Origin: Streptomyces sp. NBC_00306
Lineage (GTDB): Bacteria > Actinomycetota > Actinomycetes > Streptomycetales > Streptomycetaceae
Reading direction: 5' to 3'
Length of the DNA: 64,000 nt
Assembly (NCBI RefSeq): GCF_036169555.1
Contig: NZ_CP108032.1
Location: forward strand, 7,192,001 to 7,256,000
Positions 16,962 to 25,764 of the stretch are shown piece by piece (within the stretch, counting starts at the first letter, position 1; each line of letters opens with the position of its first letter). The translations under genes and the position numbers were made by a program. The notes below the pieces were generated by a model. That model was not told the origin of the DNA. It saw only the letters and a program-made list of their open reading frames with translations, and did no database searches.

Positions 16962-17312
16962 ATGTCCGTACGCCGCGTGGTGCCCGACATCCACACCGCG
17001 TCCCTCGCCGAGAGCCGGGACTTCTACGGCCTCATCGGCCTGGAAGAAGTGATGAACCTCGGCTGGGTCATGACGCTCGCGTCACCCGGCAACCCCACGG
17101 CCCAGATCTCGTTCGCCACCCACGACGAGACCGCGCCGGTCGAGGCCGACATGAGCATCGAGGTCGACGACGTGGACGCCGTGCACGCGGCGATGGTCGA
17201 GCGGGGAGCGGAGATCGTGCACGCGTTGCGGGACGAGGAGTGGGGCGTACGCCGCTTCTTCGTACGCGATCCCAACGGACGGGTGGTCAACGTGCTCAGC
17301 CACCGCAGCTGA
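16962..17312 (+). CDS. VOC/glyoxalase-family protein
   Basis: 116 residues. One vicinal-oxygen-chelate domain: VPDIHTASLAESRDFYGLIG at the start and RRFFVRDPNGRVVNVLSH at the end are characteristic. VOC proteins are metal-dependent dioxygenases, isomerases or drug-binding proteins; the metal ligands cannot be assigned from one copy. Strong AGGAAGGA ribosome binding site. No partner gene. Confidence 0.8.
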   Translation: MSVRRVVPDIHTASLAESRDFYGLIGLEEVMNLGWVMTLASPGNPTAQISFATHDETAPVEADMSIEVDDVDAVHAAMVERGAEIVHALRDEEWGVRRFFVRDPNGRVVNVLSHRS

Positions 17313-17461
17313 GCCCCGCGGCCCCGGTCCGGCTCGCCCCCGCATGCAGAAGGTCCCCGCATAGAGAAGGCGTCGTACGGTTCGGGCGCCATGCCGCCCG
17401 CCGCCCTCGCTGTCCCGGGGGCGGCCGCGGGCCCGTGATCGTCGTCGGGCATGCTGGCGCG

Positions 17462-18385
17462 GTGACCGTGCTCTCCGGCTTTCTGCCCATCTGGGTGATC
17501 ACCGCCGTCGGCTGGGCGGCCGGCCGGACCCAGGTGCTCGGCACCCAGGCGCAGAGCGTGCTGGGACGGTTCGCGTTCACGTTCGCCATGCCGGCGCTGC
17601 TGTTCCTGACCCTGTCGCGGTCCCAGGTCTCGGATCTCGTGAGCCCCGGCGTCGCCGTCTTCGCGCTCAGCCTGGTCCTCGTGTTCTCGCTCGGCCTGCT
17701 CCTCGGCCGCCGGGTGTTCCGCAGGCGCCGGGCCGACCGGACCATAGGCGCGATGGCCGGGGCCTACGTCAACTCCGCGAACCTCGGCATCCCGATCGCC
17801 GTGCACGTCCTCGACGACGCCTCGTTCTTCATCGCCGCGGCGCTGTTCCAGACCCTGTTCGTGACGCCGGTGATCCTCGTACTGATCGACGTCGACGCGG
17901 GGAGCGGGGCACGCGAGCGCCGGCAGCGCATACTGCGTCTGCCGCTGCGCAATCCGATCATCGCGGCCTCCGCGGCCGGTGTGACCGTCGCGCTGATGGG
18001 CTGGCGGCTGCCCGACCCCCTGATCACTCCCGTGCAGATGCTCGGCGGAGCGGCCGTCCCCGCAGCGCTGTTCGCTCTCGGAATGTCCCTCACCACCCGG
18101 GCGGACGGACCCGACACGACCGCCCGGACCGAACGCCGGGTCCTCGTGGCGCTGAAGATCGTGGTCCAGCCGCTCGTCGCCTATGTGCTCGCCCGCTGGG
18201 TGTTCGGGCTGGGCGGGCCCGAGCTGTATGCCGTGGTGCTGTGCGCGGGTCTGCCCACCGCCCAGAACGCCTTCATCTTCGCGTCCGAGTACCGGCTGAA
18301 CACCGAGCTGCCCAGGGACGCCATCCTGTTGTCGACACTGCTGTCGATGGCGTCCCTGTCGCTCATCACCTGGCTGCTCGCCTGA
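17462..18385 (+). CDS. AEC-family (auxin efflux carrier-like) transporter
   Basis: 307 residues with about ten hydrophobic segments. FLPIWVITAVGWAAGR at the start, the broken helix YVNSANLGIPIAVHVL (the conserved N-x-G-x-P region) and AVVLCAGLPTAQNAFIFA in the C-terminal repeat are diagnostic of the AEC/bile-acid transporter superfamily. Members export or import small organic acids. Start at GTG 17462; the frame is open further upstream but not protein-like. Convergent with a TPR protein gene only 18 nt away. Confidence 0.85.
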   Translation: MTVLSGFLPIWVITAVGWAAGRTQVLGTQAQSVLGRFAFTFAMPALLFLTLSRSQVSDLVSPGVAVFALSLVLVFSLGLLLGRRVFRRRRADRTIGAMAGAYVNSANLGIPIAVHVLDDASFFIAAALFQTLFVTPVILVLIDVDAGSGARERRQRILRLPLRNPIIAASAAGVTVALMGWRLPDPLITPVQMLGGAAVPAALFALGMSLTTRADGPDTTARTERRVLVALKIVVQPLVAYVLARWVFGLGGPELYAVVLCAGLPTAQNAFIFASEYRLNTELPRDAILLSTLLSMASLSLITWLLA

Positions 18386-18403
18386 CCTGCCGGGCCCGGG
18401 CGC

Positions 18404-18739
18404 TCACTCCCCGGACATCGCGGCCGCCATCCGCAGATGCGGGGCCGCGTCGGCGGTCCTTCCCTGGCGCTCCAGGGTCCGCCCCAGCATCAGCCGTGCG
18501 TAGTGCTCGACGGGGCTGAGCTCCAGAACGGCGCGCAGCTCGGTCTCGGCGCGCTGCAGCTGGGCGGAGTGGTAGTAGGAGCGCGCGAGCAGCAGCCGCT
18601 GCGCGACCTGCCGCGGCTCCTCGGCGACGAGCCCCCGCAGGATCCGGGCGGCCGTCAGGTACTCCTTGGCGCCGAAGAACAGCTGCGCGCGGTCCCACCG
18701 CTCGGCGGCGGTGCCGAACTCGTAGTAGGTGTCGTTCAT
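18404..18739 (-). CDS. Small TPR-repeat protein
   Basis: 111 residues made almost wholly of helical tetratricopeptide repeats (RAQLFFGAKEYLTAARILRG; RLLLARSYYHSAQLQRAETE; YARLMLGRTLERQGR). TPRs are protein-protein interaction scaffolds. GAGGAGAG precedes the ATG. It is divergent from pirin, a pairing also common in Streptomyces, so a link to pirin is possible but unproven. Confidence 0.8.
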   Translation of the reverse strand: MNDTYYEFGTAAERWDRAQLFFGAKEYLTAARILRGLVAEEPRQVAQRLLLARSYYHSAQLQRAETELRAVLELSPVEHYARLMLGRTLERQGRTADAAPHLRMAAAMSGE

Positions 18740-18870
18740 CGGCTCTCCTCCTCGGGCCCTGTGTCCTGTCTCTGTGGTGGGGTCAACAGAGCAAGATGGT
18801 TGAACATTCCACTACTCTGGGATGCGTGGGGGCAGACCGCCACCGCTCGTACAGGAATAGGTTGAGCGTC

Positions 18871-19836
18871 ATGAGCAATCTCGATCGTCAGGCCACCCTC
18901 TCCGTCTGCGGCGGTCGCGGGTTCGTCGTCGCCGAGCCCGTCCGTGAGCTCCTCAGTCCCCGTCGTGTACCGCTCGGTGAGTCCACCGAGGTACGCCGGC
19001 TGCTGCCCAACCTCGGCCGCCGGATGGTCGGTGCGTGGGCCTTCGTCGACCACTACGGTCCCGACGACATCGCCGACGAACCCGGGATGCAGGTGCCTCC
19101 GCACCCGCACATGGGACTCCAGACCGTCAGCTGGCTGCACGACGGTGAGGTGCTCCACCGCGACAGCACCGGCAGCCTCGCCACCATCCGGCCGCGCGAG
19201 CTCGGCCTGATGACCTCGGGCCGGGCCATCAGCCACTCCGAGGAGAGCCCCCGGCCGCACGCCCGCTTCCTGCACGGCGCCCAGCTCTGGGTGGCGCTCC
19301 CGGACGCCCACCGCCATGTGGAGCCGGACTTCGAGCACTACACCGACCTGCCCCTCGTCACCGCGCCCGGACTCACCGCCACGGTCGTCCTCGGCTCCCT
19401 CGACGGCGCCACGTCACCCGGCACGACGTACAGCCCGATCGTCGGCGCGGACCTGGCGCTCACCCGTGGCACCGAGGCGAACCTGCCGCTGGACCCCGAC
19501 TTCGAGTACGCCGTGCTCGCCATGTCGGGCGAGGCGCACGTCGACGGTGTGCCCCTCATGCCCGGTTCGATGCTCTACCTCGGCTGCGGCCGCACCGAAC
19601 TCCCCCTGCGCGCCGAGTCCGACGCCGGTCTGATGCTGCTGGGCGGTGAGCCGTTCGAGGAGGAGATCATCATGTGGTGGAACTTCATCGGGCGGTCCCA
19701 GCAGGAGATCGAGGACGCCCGCCAGGGATGGATGGAGGGGGCCCGCTTCGGTGAGGTGAAGGGCTACGACGGAGCGCCGCTCCCCGCGCCGACGCTGCCC
19801 CCGACACCCCTGAAGGCACGGGGACGCGTGCGCTGA
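18871..19836 (+). CDS. Pirin family protein
   Basis: 321 residues, two cupin domains. The metal site is visible in PPHPHMGLQTVSWLHDGEVL (three His plus Glu pattern HPH...H...E) and the flanking LMTSGRAISHSEES and GAQLWVALP are typical pirin motifs. The C-terminal cupin contains EEEIIMWWNFIGRSQQEI. Pirins bind Fe and can act as quercetinases or redox-sensing cofactors. A TTGAAC/TACTCT element occurs around 18802-18820. Confidence 0.9.
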   Translation: MSNLDRQATLSVCGGRGFVVAEPVRELLSPRRVPLGESTEVRRLLPNLGRRMVGAWAFVDHYGPDDIADEPGMQVPPHPHMGLQTVSWLHDGEVLHRDSTGSLATIRPRELGLMTSGRAISHSEESPRPHARFLHGAQLWVALPDAHRHVEPDFEHYTDLPLVTAPGLTATVVLGSLDGATSPGTTYSPIVGADLALTRGTEANLPLDPDFEYAVLAMSGEAHVDGVPLMPGSMLYLGCGRTELPLRAESDAGLMLLGGEPFEEEIIMWWNFIGRSQQEIEDARQGWMEGARFGEVKGYDGAPLPAPTLPPTPLKARGRVR

Positions 19837-19912
19837 CGCCGGCGCGCTGCGGTCCGGGCCTGGCCGGAAGAGGCATCGGCCGCGGCGGAGTTGCTCGCAC
19901 GTGGGCCGAGGC

Positions 19913-20647
19913 CTACGACGGAGATTCGTTCCCCGCCCCCGAGCCGCCCTCGGCGCCCCCCGGCCCTCCGGGACGGGTACGCCGAGCCGGCCGGGCCCGA
20001 CCCGGATCCCGCGCCGCGCGCAGCAGTTCCCGTACTTCGCCGTCCGTCGTCTGCCCGAAGTCGGCGTAGGAGTTCCCCACGGCGGAGAACGGGAACGGCG
20101 TCGTGGCGCACACGACCTCGTCGACCAGGGCCCTCAACTCCCGGCAGGCGGAGGCCGGTGCGGTGGGTATCGCGACGACGACGCGTGAGGGCCCCTGGTC
20201 CAGCAGCGCGCGGACGGCGGCCTTCATGCTGGCGCCCGTCGCCAGGCCGTCGTCCACCAGGACGACCGGCCTGCCGGTCAGTTCGGGCCAGGGACGCCCT
20301 TCCCGGTATGCCTCTTCCCGCCGCAGCAACTCGCGGCCCTCGCGCTCCGCCACGCTTCGCAGTGCCTCGTCGGAGATGCGCAGGCTGCGGATGACGTTGT
20401 CGTTGCGCACCGTCACGCCACCGCCGGCGATCGCTCCCATCGCGACCTCCTCATGACCGGGAACGCCCAGTTTGCGGACCAGAAAGACATCCAGCGGGGC
20501 GCCCAGGGAAAGGGCGACCTCGTACGCCACCGGGACGCCGCCGCGCGGCAACCCCAGAACGATCACTTCCGGATCGTCGATGTGCCCGAGGAGCCCGGCC
20601 AGCTCACGGCCGGCGTCACGGCGATCGTGGAACAGACGGTGCGGCAT
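19913..20647 (-). CDS. Phosphoribosyltransferase-domain protein
   Basis: 244 residues. The PRPP-binding loop VVLVDDGLATGASM near residue 130 and the N-terminal LGLPRGGVPVAYEVALSLGA define a type I PRTase of the stand-alone kind often found in actinomycete stress or dormancy loci. The last 30 residues are an Arg/Gly/Pro-rich tail. GGAGG precedes the ATG. Its substrate is not known. Convergent with pirin, divergent from a kinase gene. Confidence 0.85.
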   Translation of the reverse strand: MPHRLFHDRRDAGRELAGLLGHIDDPEVIVLGLPRGGVPVAYEVALSLGAPLDVFLVRKLGVPGHEEVAMGAIAGGGVTVRNDNVIRSLRISDEALRSVAEREGRELLRREEAYREGRPWPELTGRPVVLVDDGLATGASMKAAVRALLDQGPSRVVVAIPTAPASACRELRALVDEVVCATTPFPFSAVGNSYADFGQTTDGEVRELLRAARDPGRARPARRTRPGGPGGAEGGSGAGNESPS

Positions 20648-20966
20648 CGATGGCCTCCTCGAAGGCCCGCCGGCCCGGACTCACCACCTGAGGCGCGCAC
20701 CTCACGCGGGTCCCGAGTCGTTGTCCGAGCGCGGACTTCGCTCCCGCAATTTTACGTCGGCAGCCACCGGCCATGACGGTTCGCCCTCTTCGACCCGGAC
20801 CGCCGTCCGCACAGACGGCCGTCCCCGCGCGCCGTACGACGGGCCGTGTCCGATGCGCGTTCCCCGCCGACGGGAACGCCCGCGACGCCGATCGGCGCCG
20901 GGGACTGCCCGCCGATGCCCGATGCGATTCCTTACGGCCGGCCCCGGCCTCGTAAGCTGACCGGCC
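20648..20966. other. 319-nt intergenic region, PRTase/kinase divergent promoters
   Basis: No gene is visible on either strand. The right end holds TAAGCT (20953-20958), a -10-like element 8 nt before the kinase ATG, consistent with a leaderless transcript. No further conserved site was recognised. Confidence 0.5.
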
Positions 20967-22739
20967 ATGGACACCAGGGGGGCCGGCAGACGCATCGTCG
21001 ACGGCCGTTTCGAACTGCTCGGCAGGCTTGGCAGCGGCGGCATGGGCACCGTGTGGCGGGCCCGCGACATCGTTCTGCACCGCGAAGTGGCGCTGAAGGA
21101 GGTGCGGCCCGCGGACCCGGCGGTGGAGGAGTCGGACCCCGCCCGGGCACGCATGCTCAGTGAGCGCGTCCTGCGCGAGGCCCGGGCGCTCGCCCGTATC
21201 GCCCACCCGCACGTCGTCACCATCTTCCACATCGTGGACGGTCCCGAGGTCCCCTACCCGTGGATCGTGATGGAGCTGGTGGACGGTGAGTCGCTGCACG
21301 ACCGGCTCACGCGCGGTCCGCTGACCGTCCCCGAGGCGCTCGGCGTCGGCCGGGGCGTGCTGTCCGCGCTCCGCGCGGCCCATGGCGCGGGCATCCAGCA
21401 CCGGGACGTCAAGCCCGCCAATGTGCTCCTGCGCCGGGACGGCAGTCCGGTGCTGACGGACTTCGGCATCGCCGCGCTGCGCGAGTCCGCCGGTCTCACC
21501 GCGACCGGTGACCTCATCGGCTCGCCCGAATACATCGCTCCCGAACGCATCCGCGGCGAGGAGGGCAACCCCGCCTCCGACCTGTGGTCGCTCGGCATGC
21601 TGCTCTACGTCGCTCTGGAGGGCACGCATCCGCTGCGCCGCGGCACGAGTCTGTCGACCCTGGTCGCGGTCCTCGACGAGCCGATTCCGCCGCCGGTGCG
21701 GTCCGGAGCGCTCGCTCCCGTACTGAACGCCCTGTTGGTACGCGACACGGCCGCGCGTCCGGACGCGGAACGGCTCGCGGCCATGCTCGACGGCGCCGCG
21801 CGGGAGGTTCCCGGCGGGGCGCCGCCACCGCCCGCGGCTCATTCCTACGCGCCGCCCCACAACGCGCCTTCCGTCAACGCGGCACCCGGCAACGTGCCTT
21901 CCGTCAACGCGCCTTCCGTCAGCGCGGTGCAGGACCTTCCACCGGGTGCACCACTCGGTACCTTCGGTCCGCCGCACCCCTCCACACTGCTGCTCGGCCA
22001 CACGCCCCAGCCGGCCACCGGGCCCCAGGCCGCCGCGCGCAGGCCGGAGCGCGGCAGAAGGATCGCCGTCGTCGTCGGCGCCGCCGCGGCGATCACCGCG
22101 GTGTCGCTGTTGCTGTTCCAGGTCCTTCCCGGTGGCGGTGACGGGGAGAAGGACTCGGCGGGGAAGGCCCCGGCCGCTACGGGCGGTGCCTCGGGCTCGG
22201 AGAAGGACCGGACGCCCGGCGGGGGCTCGGACACGGACACGGGCACGGAACAGCCGGACAAGGCAGCGCTGCCGCCGTCGCAGAAGTCCGCCGACCTGCT
22301 GACGCCCGCCGGCGTGCGCGAGGTGATCAAGGCACTCGAAACCACGGCGCACACCACGAAGTTCTTCGAACTCGTCGTGTACGAGGAGTACGCGATCGCC
22401 CAGGTCCCGGTGAAGGGCAGCCGGAAGAAGTACGACCGCTACGAGTACCGCGACGGCCGCGCGTCGAAGCAGGGACCGGGCGGCACGGTGATCGGCACGG
22501 ACGAGGGACCGGTCGACGTCAGCAAGGTCACGTGGGACAAGCTGCCGACGCTGATCAGCCGGGCCAACCGCGAGCTGGGCATCAGCGAGCCGACGATGCG
22601 TTATGTCATCGTCCGCGGGCCCGTCTTCGAGGACGTCCCCACGGTGAACGTCTACCTCACGGACGACTACAGCTCGTCCGGATATCTCGCGGCGGACTTC
22701 AAGGGCACGGTGCTGAACAAGGTGGCGGCCGAGAACTGA
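20967..22739 (+). CDS. Membrane Ser/Thr protein kinase (Pkn/STPK)
   Basis: 590 residues. The kinase domain spans about 13-275: glycine loop LGSGGMGTVW, Lys44 in VALKEV, HRDVKPANVL with Asp147, DFG at 165-167 and GSPEYIAPE. A Pro/Ala-rich linker carries repeats of NAPSVNA/NVPSVNA type (about 292-315). One transmembrane helix follows at about 366-388 (VVVGAAAAITAVSLLLFQVL). The roughly 200-residue extracellular domain has no PASTA repeats and I do not recognise it. It presumably phosphorylates cytoplasmic proteins in response to an outside signal. Stand-alone gene. Confidence 0.92.
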   Translation: MDTRGAGRRIVDGRFELLGRLGSGGMGTVWRARDIVLHREVALKEVRPADPAVEESDPARARMLSERVLREARALARIAHPHVVTIFHIVDGPEVPYPWIVMELVDGESLHDRLTRGPLTVPEALGVGRGVLSALRAAHGAGIQHRDVKPANVLLRRDGSPVLTDFGIAALRESAGLTATGDLIGSPEYIAPERIRGEEGNPASDLWSLGMLLYVALEGTHPLRRGTSLSTLVAVLDEPIPPPVRSGALAPVLNALLVRDTAARPDAERLAAMLDGAAREVPGGAPPPPAAHSYAPPHNAPSVNAAPGNVPSVNAPSVSAVQDLPPGAPLGTFGPPHPSTLLLGHTPQPATGPQAAARRPERGRRIAVVVGAAAAITAVSLLLFQVLPGGGDGEKDSAGKAPAATGGASGSEKDRTPGGGSDTDTGTEQPDKAALPPSQKSADLLTPAGVREVIKALETTAHTTKFFELVVYEEYAIAQVPVKGSRKKYDRYEYRDGRASKQGPGGTVIGTDEGPVDVSKVTWDKLPTLISRANRELGISEPTMRYVIVRGPVFEDVPTVNVYLTDDYSSSGYLAADFKGTVLNKVAAEN

Positions 22740-22842
22740 CGTCCCCTGGGCCCGTCCCGCTTGCCGCGCACCGCGCTCATCCGGCTGAGCCGTCCGCCCC
22801 GTCCCACGGGCACCGCCGCAGTCGGAGCCAAGGGGAACAGTC

Positions 22843-23216
22843 ATGAGATCCGCCCAACTCGCCGCCGCGGGGCCGGCGCTCGGCGCGGCCCTCTCCCTAC
22901 TCGGTGCCACCGGCACCGCGCAGGCGACGGGGACCCGTGTCACGGGCACGGCCACCACCGTGCAGGCCCACAGCAACATCCGTGACGCGCCGACCACCAG
23001 CAGCAGGCTGATGGGCACCACGACGAGGGAGACCGAGGCGGGCGTCGAGTGCTACCAGCGCGGCCGCGCGTCACGGCGGGCGGATACACCACGGACGTCC
23101 GGTACTTCGGCACCGTGCTCGACTACGGCATCGGCCACATCTGCTCCAGCGCGTGGGTCCGGGGCGGCAACGTCAACGTCGGCAGGGACCCGGGAGCCGG
23201 CATTCCTCCCTGCTGA
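22843..23216 (+). pseudogene. Frameshifted small secreted SH3-like protein
   Basis: The gene starts with a signal peptide (MRSAQLAAAGPALGAALSLL...AQATG) and continues TTVQAHSNIRDAPTTSS...AGVECYQRG, the pattern of small bacterial SH3-type secreted proteins in Streptomyces. After the codon for the Gly at about 23064 the frame becomes Arg/Ser-rich nonsense, while the -1 frame resumes the family sequence: RVTAGGYTTDVRYFGTVLDY, then GIGHICSSAWVRGGNVNV, ending PPC-stop at 23214-23216. A one-base loss in the GGCCGCGCG run at 23061-23070 explains it. It is either a recent pseudogene or a sequencing error. A terminator-like hairpin follows the restored stop, supporting 23216 as the real end. Confidence 0.75.
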
Positions 23217-23240
23217 CCCTTCTCCATACCGGAGTTGCCG

Positions 23241-23286
23241 CCGGGCCGAGGGGCCATTCGCCTGAACTTTCGCCCCTCGGCCGGCG
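23241..23286 (+). terminator. Hairpin after the frameshifted gene
   Basis: GCCGAGGGGC (23246-23255) pairs with 23273-23282, extended by GCCG/CGGC outside a one-base bulge. Confidence 0.6.
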
Positions 23287-23348
23287 AAGAGCGGAGGCGC
23301 CGAACTGAATCCGAGGGAAATTCAGTGGCACGTGACATCCGCCATCTA

Positions 23349-23361
23349 TCCCTGACAGGGA
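23349..23361. promoter_or_regulatory. Palindrome TCCCTGACAGGGA before phospholipase A2
   Basis: A perfect 6-1-6 inverted repeat 70 nt upstream of the phospholipase start, next to GACATGACGTCACG. A candidate operator; the protein that would bind it is unknown. Confidence 0.4.
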
Positions 23362-23431
23362 CATGACGTCACGCTGAACGTGCCTCGTGAGAGCCCGCGA
23401 GGCGACAAGGCCCCAGTCACGGAGGTTCCGC

Positions 23432-23923
23432 ATGCGCCGCCGTTTCGCCTTCCCTCTCGCCGTGGTCACCCTGTCAGTACCCCTGGCACTGATCCCCGCC
23501 ACGTCCGCCTCGGCCGCACCGGCCGACAAGCCGCAGGTCCTCAGCTCCTGGACCCAGACCAGCGCCTCCAGCTACAACGCGTGGAACGCCGCCCGCCAGA
23601 ACCAGGGCGCCTGGGCCGCGTACGGTTTCAACTGGACGACGGACTACTGCAGTTCCTCGCCGGACAACCCGTTCGGCTTCCCCTTCCAGACGGCCTGCGC
23701 CCGCCATGACTTCGGGTACCGCAACTACAAGGCCGCAGGCACGTTCTCCGCCAACAAGTCCCGTATCGACTCGGCGTTCTACGAGGACCTCAAGCGCGTC
23801 TGCGCCGGCTACTCGGGAGCGACCAGGACCGCCTGCAACAGCACCGCCTGGACGTACTACCACGCAGTGGACATCTTCGGTGTCGCGCCGGCCACGGCGG
23901 GCACAGCAGTACAGGCCGCCTGA
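23432..23923 (+). CDS. Secreted phospholipase A2
   Basis: 163 residues. A Sec signal peptide (MRRRFAFPLAVVTLSVPLAL...SASAAP) precedes a prokaryotic PLA2 domain with the active-site ACARHDFGYRNYKAAG (His-Asp dyad and calcium loop nearby in YGFNWTTDYCSSSPDNPFGF) and four cysteines for two disulfides. This is the Streptomyces violaceoruber-type enzyme that hydrolyses the sn-2 ester of phospholipids outside the cell, in a calcium-dependent way. GGAGG before the ATG fixes the start at 23432. A strong terminator follows. Confidence 0.93.
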   Translation: MRRRFAFPLAVVTLSVPLALIPATSASAAPADKPQVLSSWTQTSASSYNAWNAARQNQGAWAAYGFNWTTDYCSSSPDNPFGFPFQTACARHDFGYRNYKAAGTFSANKSRIDSAFYEDLKRVCAGYSGATRTACNSTAWTYYHAVDIFGVAPATAGTAVQAA

Positions 23924-23944
23924 CGGTTCGTCACGGTGGCGGGC

Positions 23945-23977
23945 GGGCCCGGGTGCTTCTCGCACCCGGGCCCGCAG
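23945..23977 (+). terminator. Terminator of phospholipase A2
   Basis: A 14-bp perfect GC stem with a 5-nt loop (TTCTC), about 20 nt after the stop. Confidence 0.85.
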
Positions 23978-24053
23978 CGCTCGCGTCGCGATCCGTCGTG
24001 CGACTCCTCATTTCGGGTCGTTCATGGCTCTAGGAACGTCAAGGGCCCCGCGC

Positions 24054-24059
24054 TACCCT
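24054..24059 (+). promoter_or_regulatory. Leaderless -10 (TACCCT)
   Basis: TACCCT ends 7 nt before the ATG at 24067 and no ribosome binding site is present. Confidence 0.5.
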
Positions 24060-24066
24060 CCGCCGC

Positions 24067-25146
24067 ATGATTTCCACGGTGGTCTGGGGTACCGGCAATG
24101 TCGGCCGTGCGGCCATCCGCGCCGTCGAGGCTCATCCCGCGCTGAAGCTCGCGGCCGTCATCGTCCACAACCCCGACAAGGTGGGCCGCGACGCGGGCCA
24201 TCTCGCGGGCCTGAGCGAAGAGTTGGGCGTCACGGCCACCGACGACATCGACACGGTGCTGGCCGCGAGTCCACGCGCCGTCGTGTACGCGGCCTCCGGT
24301 GACATCCGCCCCGATGAGGCCCAGGCCGACATCGTCAGGGCCGTCCGGGCCGGCGCGGTCGTCGTCACTCCCGCGCTGTACGCGCTCTACGACCAGCGCA
24401 ACGCCCCTCAGGAACTGCGCGACCCGGTCCTGGCGGCCATCGCGGACGGCGGCGGATCACTGTTCGTCTCCGGCGTCGACCCGGGGTGGGGCAACGATGT
24501 ACTGCCACTGCTGATCAGCGGACTCGGTACGTCCGTGGACGTGATCCGGTGCCAGGAGATCTTCGACTACTCCACCTACGACCAGCCGGACTCGGTCCGG
24601 TATCTGGTCGGCATGGGCCAGCCGATGGACTACGAGCCGCTGATGCTGGCGCCGTCGATCCCCACCATGGTGTGGGGCGGACAGATACGGCTGATGGCCA
24701 GGGCGCTCGGGGTCGAACTCAACGAGATCCGCGAGACGTTGGACCGGTGCCCCCTCGACACCACGGTCAGCACCAGGACCATGGGCGACTTCGAGGCGGG
24801 TACCCAAGGGGCCGTGCGGTTCGAGGTGCAGGGCATCGTCGAGGGTGAGCCGCGCATCGTCATCGAGCACGTCACCCGTATCCACCCGTCCTGTGCTCCC
24901 CACTGGCCCACACCGCCGGACGGCGCCGGCGCACACCGGGTGATCATCGAGGGCCGCCCGCGTATCGAGGTCACGGTCGAGGCCACCGACGAGGGGGAGA
25001 ACCGGTCGGCGGGCGGGAACGCCACGGCGGTCGGCCGGCTGGTCAACGCCATCGACTGGCTGGTGGAAGCGGAACCCGGACTCTATGACGCACTGGACGT
25101 CCCACTGCGCGCCGCAGTCGGCAGGCTCGGAAGGAGCCGGCGATGA
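24067..25146 (+). CDS. DapB-like NAD(P)-dependent oxidoreductase (2,4-diaminopentanoate dehydrogenase-like)
   Basis: 359 residues. The N-terminal Rossmann fold reads VVWGTGNVGRAAIRAV; the long catalytic domain has SGVDPGWGNDVLPLLISGLG and WGGQIRLMARALGVELNEI, as in the diaminopentanoate dehydrogenase/dihydrodipicolinate reductase-like family widespread in mycobacteria and Streptomyces. The substrates of the actinobacterial members are mostly unknown. The stop overlaps an AhpD-type gene by ATGA, so the two act together. They face a cholesterol oxidase gene, but no sequence evidence makes them sterol enzymes. Confidence 0.75.
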   Translation: MISTVVWGTGNVGRAAIRAVEAHPALKLAAVIVHNPDKVGRDAGHLAGLSEELGVTATDDIDTVLAASPRAVVYAASGDIRPDEAQADIVRAVRAGAVVVTPALYALYDQRNAPQELRDPVLAAIADGGGSLFVSGVDPGWGNDVLPLLISGLGTSVDVIRCQEIFDYSTYDQPDSVRYLVGMGQPMDYEPLMLAPSIPTMVWGGQIRLMARALGVELNEIRETLDRCPLDTTVSTRTMGDFEAGTQGAVRFEVQGIVEGEPRIVIEHVTRIHPSCAPHWPTPPDGAGAHRVIIEGRPRIEVTVEATDEGENRSAGGNATAVGRLVNAIDWLVEAEPGLYDALDVPLRAAVGRLGRSRR

Positions 25147-25619
25147 ACATCGACATTCCCGAGGGCCAGGAGCCGATCGGCTATGTCTGGGGCGAGATGG
25201 TCCCGGGCATCGGCATGGCCGCCGCCAACTTCTCGCTGTCCGTGTACGAGCACACGACCCTGGGACTGCGTGAGTTCGAGGCCGCACGGCTGCGGATCGC
25301 GCAGATCAACGGATGCCTCTTCTGCCTCGACTGGCGTACCGACCGGGACGGCGAGAAGGTCGAGGACGAGTTCGCCGAGGCGGTGACGCAGTGGCGCACC
25401 ACGGAGGCCTTCGACGACCGCACCCGGCTGGCCGCCGAGTACGCGGAGCGGTACGCCCTGGATCACCACGGCCTCGACGACGAGTTCTGGACCCGGATGA
25501 CCGCTCACTACAGCCAGCACGAGATCGTGGAGCTGAGTATGAGCATCGGCTCCTGGCTGGCGTTCGGCAGGCTCAATCATGTGCTGGGTCTCGACGCGGT
25601 ATGCGTCCTGCCCCACTGA
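25143..25619 (+). CDS. Carboxymuconolactone decarboxylase/AhpD-like protein
   Basis: 158 residues. The helical CMD core holds AARLRIAQINGCLFCLDWRT with the CxxC redox pair typical of AhpD-type alkylhydroperoxidases, and EIVELSMSIGSWLAFGRLNH near the end. It could reduce peroxides or serve the coupled dehydrogenase. The ATG overlaps the upstream stop (ATGA). Confidence 0.8.
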   Translation: MNIDIPEGQEPIGYVWGEMVPGIGMAAANFSLSVYEHTTLGLREFEAARLRIAQINGCLFCLDWRTDRDGEKVEDEFAEAVTQWRTTEAFDDRTRLAAEYAERYALDHHGLDDEFWTRMTAHYSQHEIVELSMSIGSWLAFGRLNHVLGLDAVCVLPH

Positions 25620-25624
25620 GGTGT

Positions 25625-25657
25625 CCGGGGCCGCTCGGTGAGATGGGCCGGCCCCGG
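25625..25657 (+). terminator. Hairpin after the CMD gene
   Basis: CCGGGGCC pairs with GGCCCCGG across 17 nt, beginning 5 nt after the stop. Confidence 0.5.
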
Positions 25658-25708
25658 CTCCCGGCCGACCCGCGTGAAGGCTCGTCCCTCGGCCTCCGCC
25701 GGTCGTCG

Positions 25709-25764
25709 CCGGTCGGTTCGTTGCTACAGGTCTGCGCCGGTCAGTCGGTTCCTACAGGTCTGCG
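25709..25764. repeat. 28-bp tandem direct repeat covering the cholesterol oxidase 3' end
   Basis: Copies 25709-25736 and 25737-25764 agree at 24 of 28 positions, with a shared CTACAGGTCTGCG half. The second copy contains the last codons and stop of the cholesterol oxidase gene, so the first is a duplicated gene end. Confidence 0.8.

Noticed and set aside
17340..17373. Tandem pair CCCCGCATGCAGAAGG / CCCCGCATAGAGAAGG
   Set aside because: A single imperfect 17-bp duplication upstream of the AEC gene with no symmetry or known motif.
24067..25619. Sterol catabolic operon with cholesterol oxidase
   Set aside because: The two genes are convergent with choA and belong to broad families; no KstR-like site was found before them.
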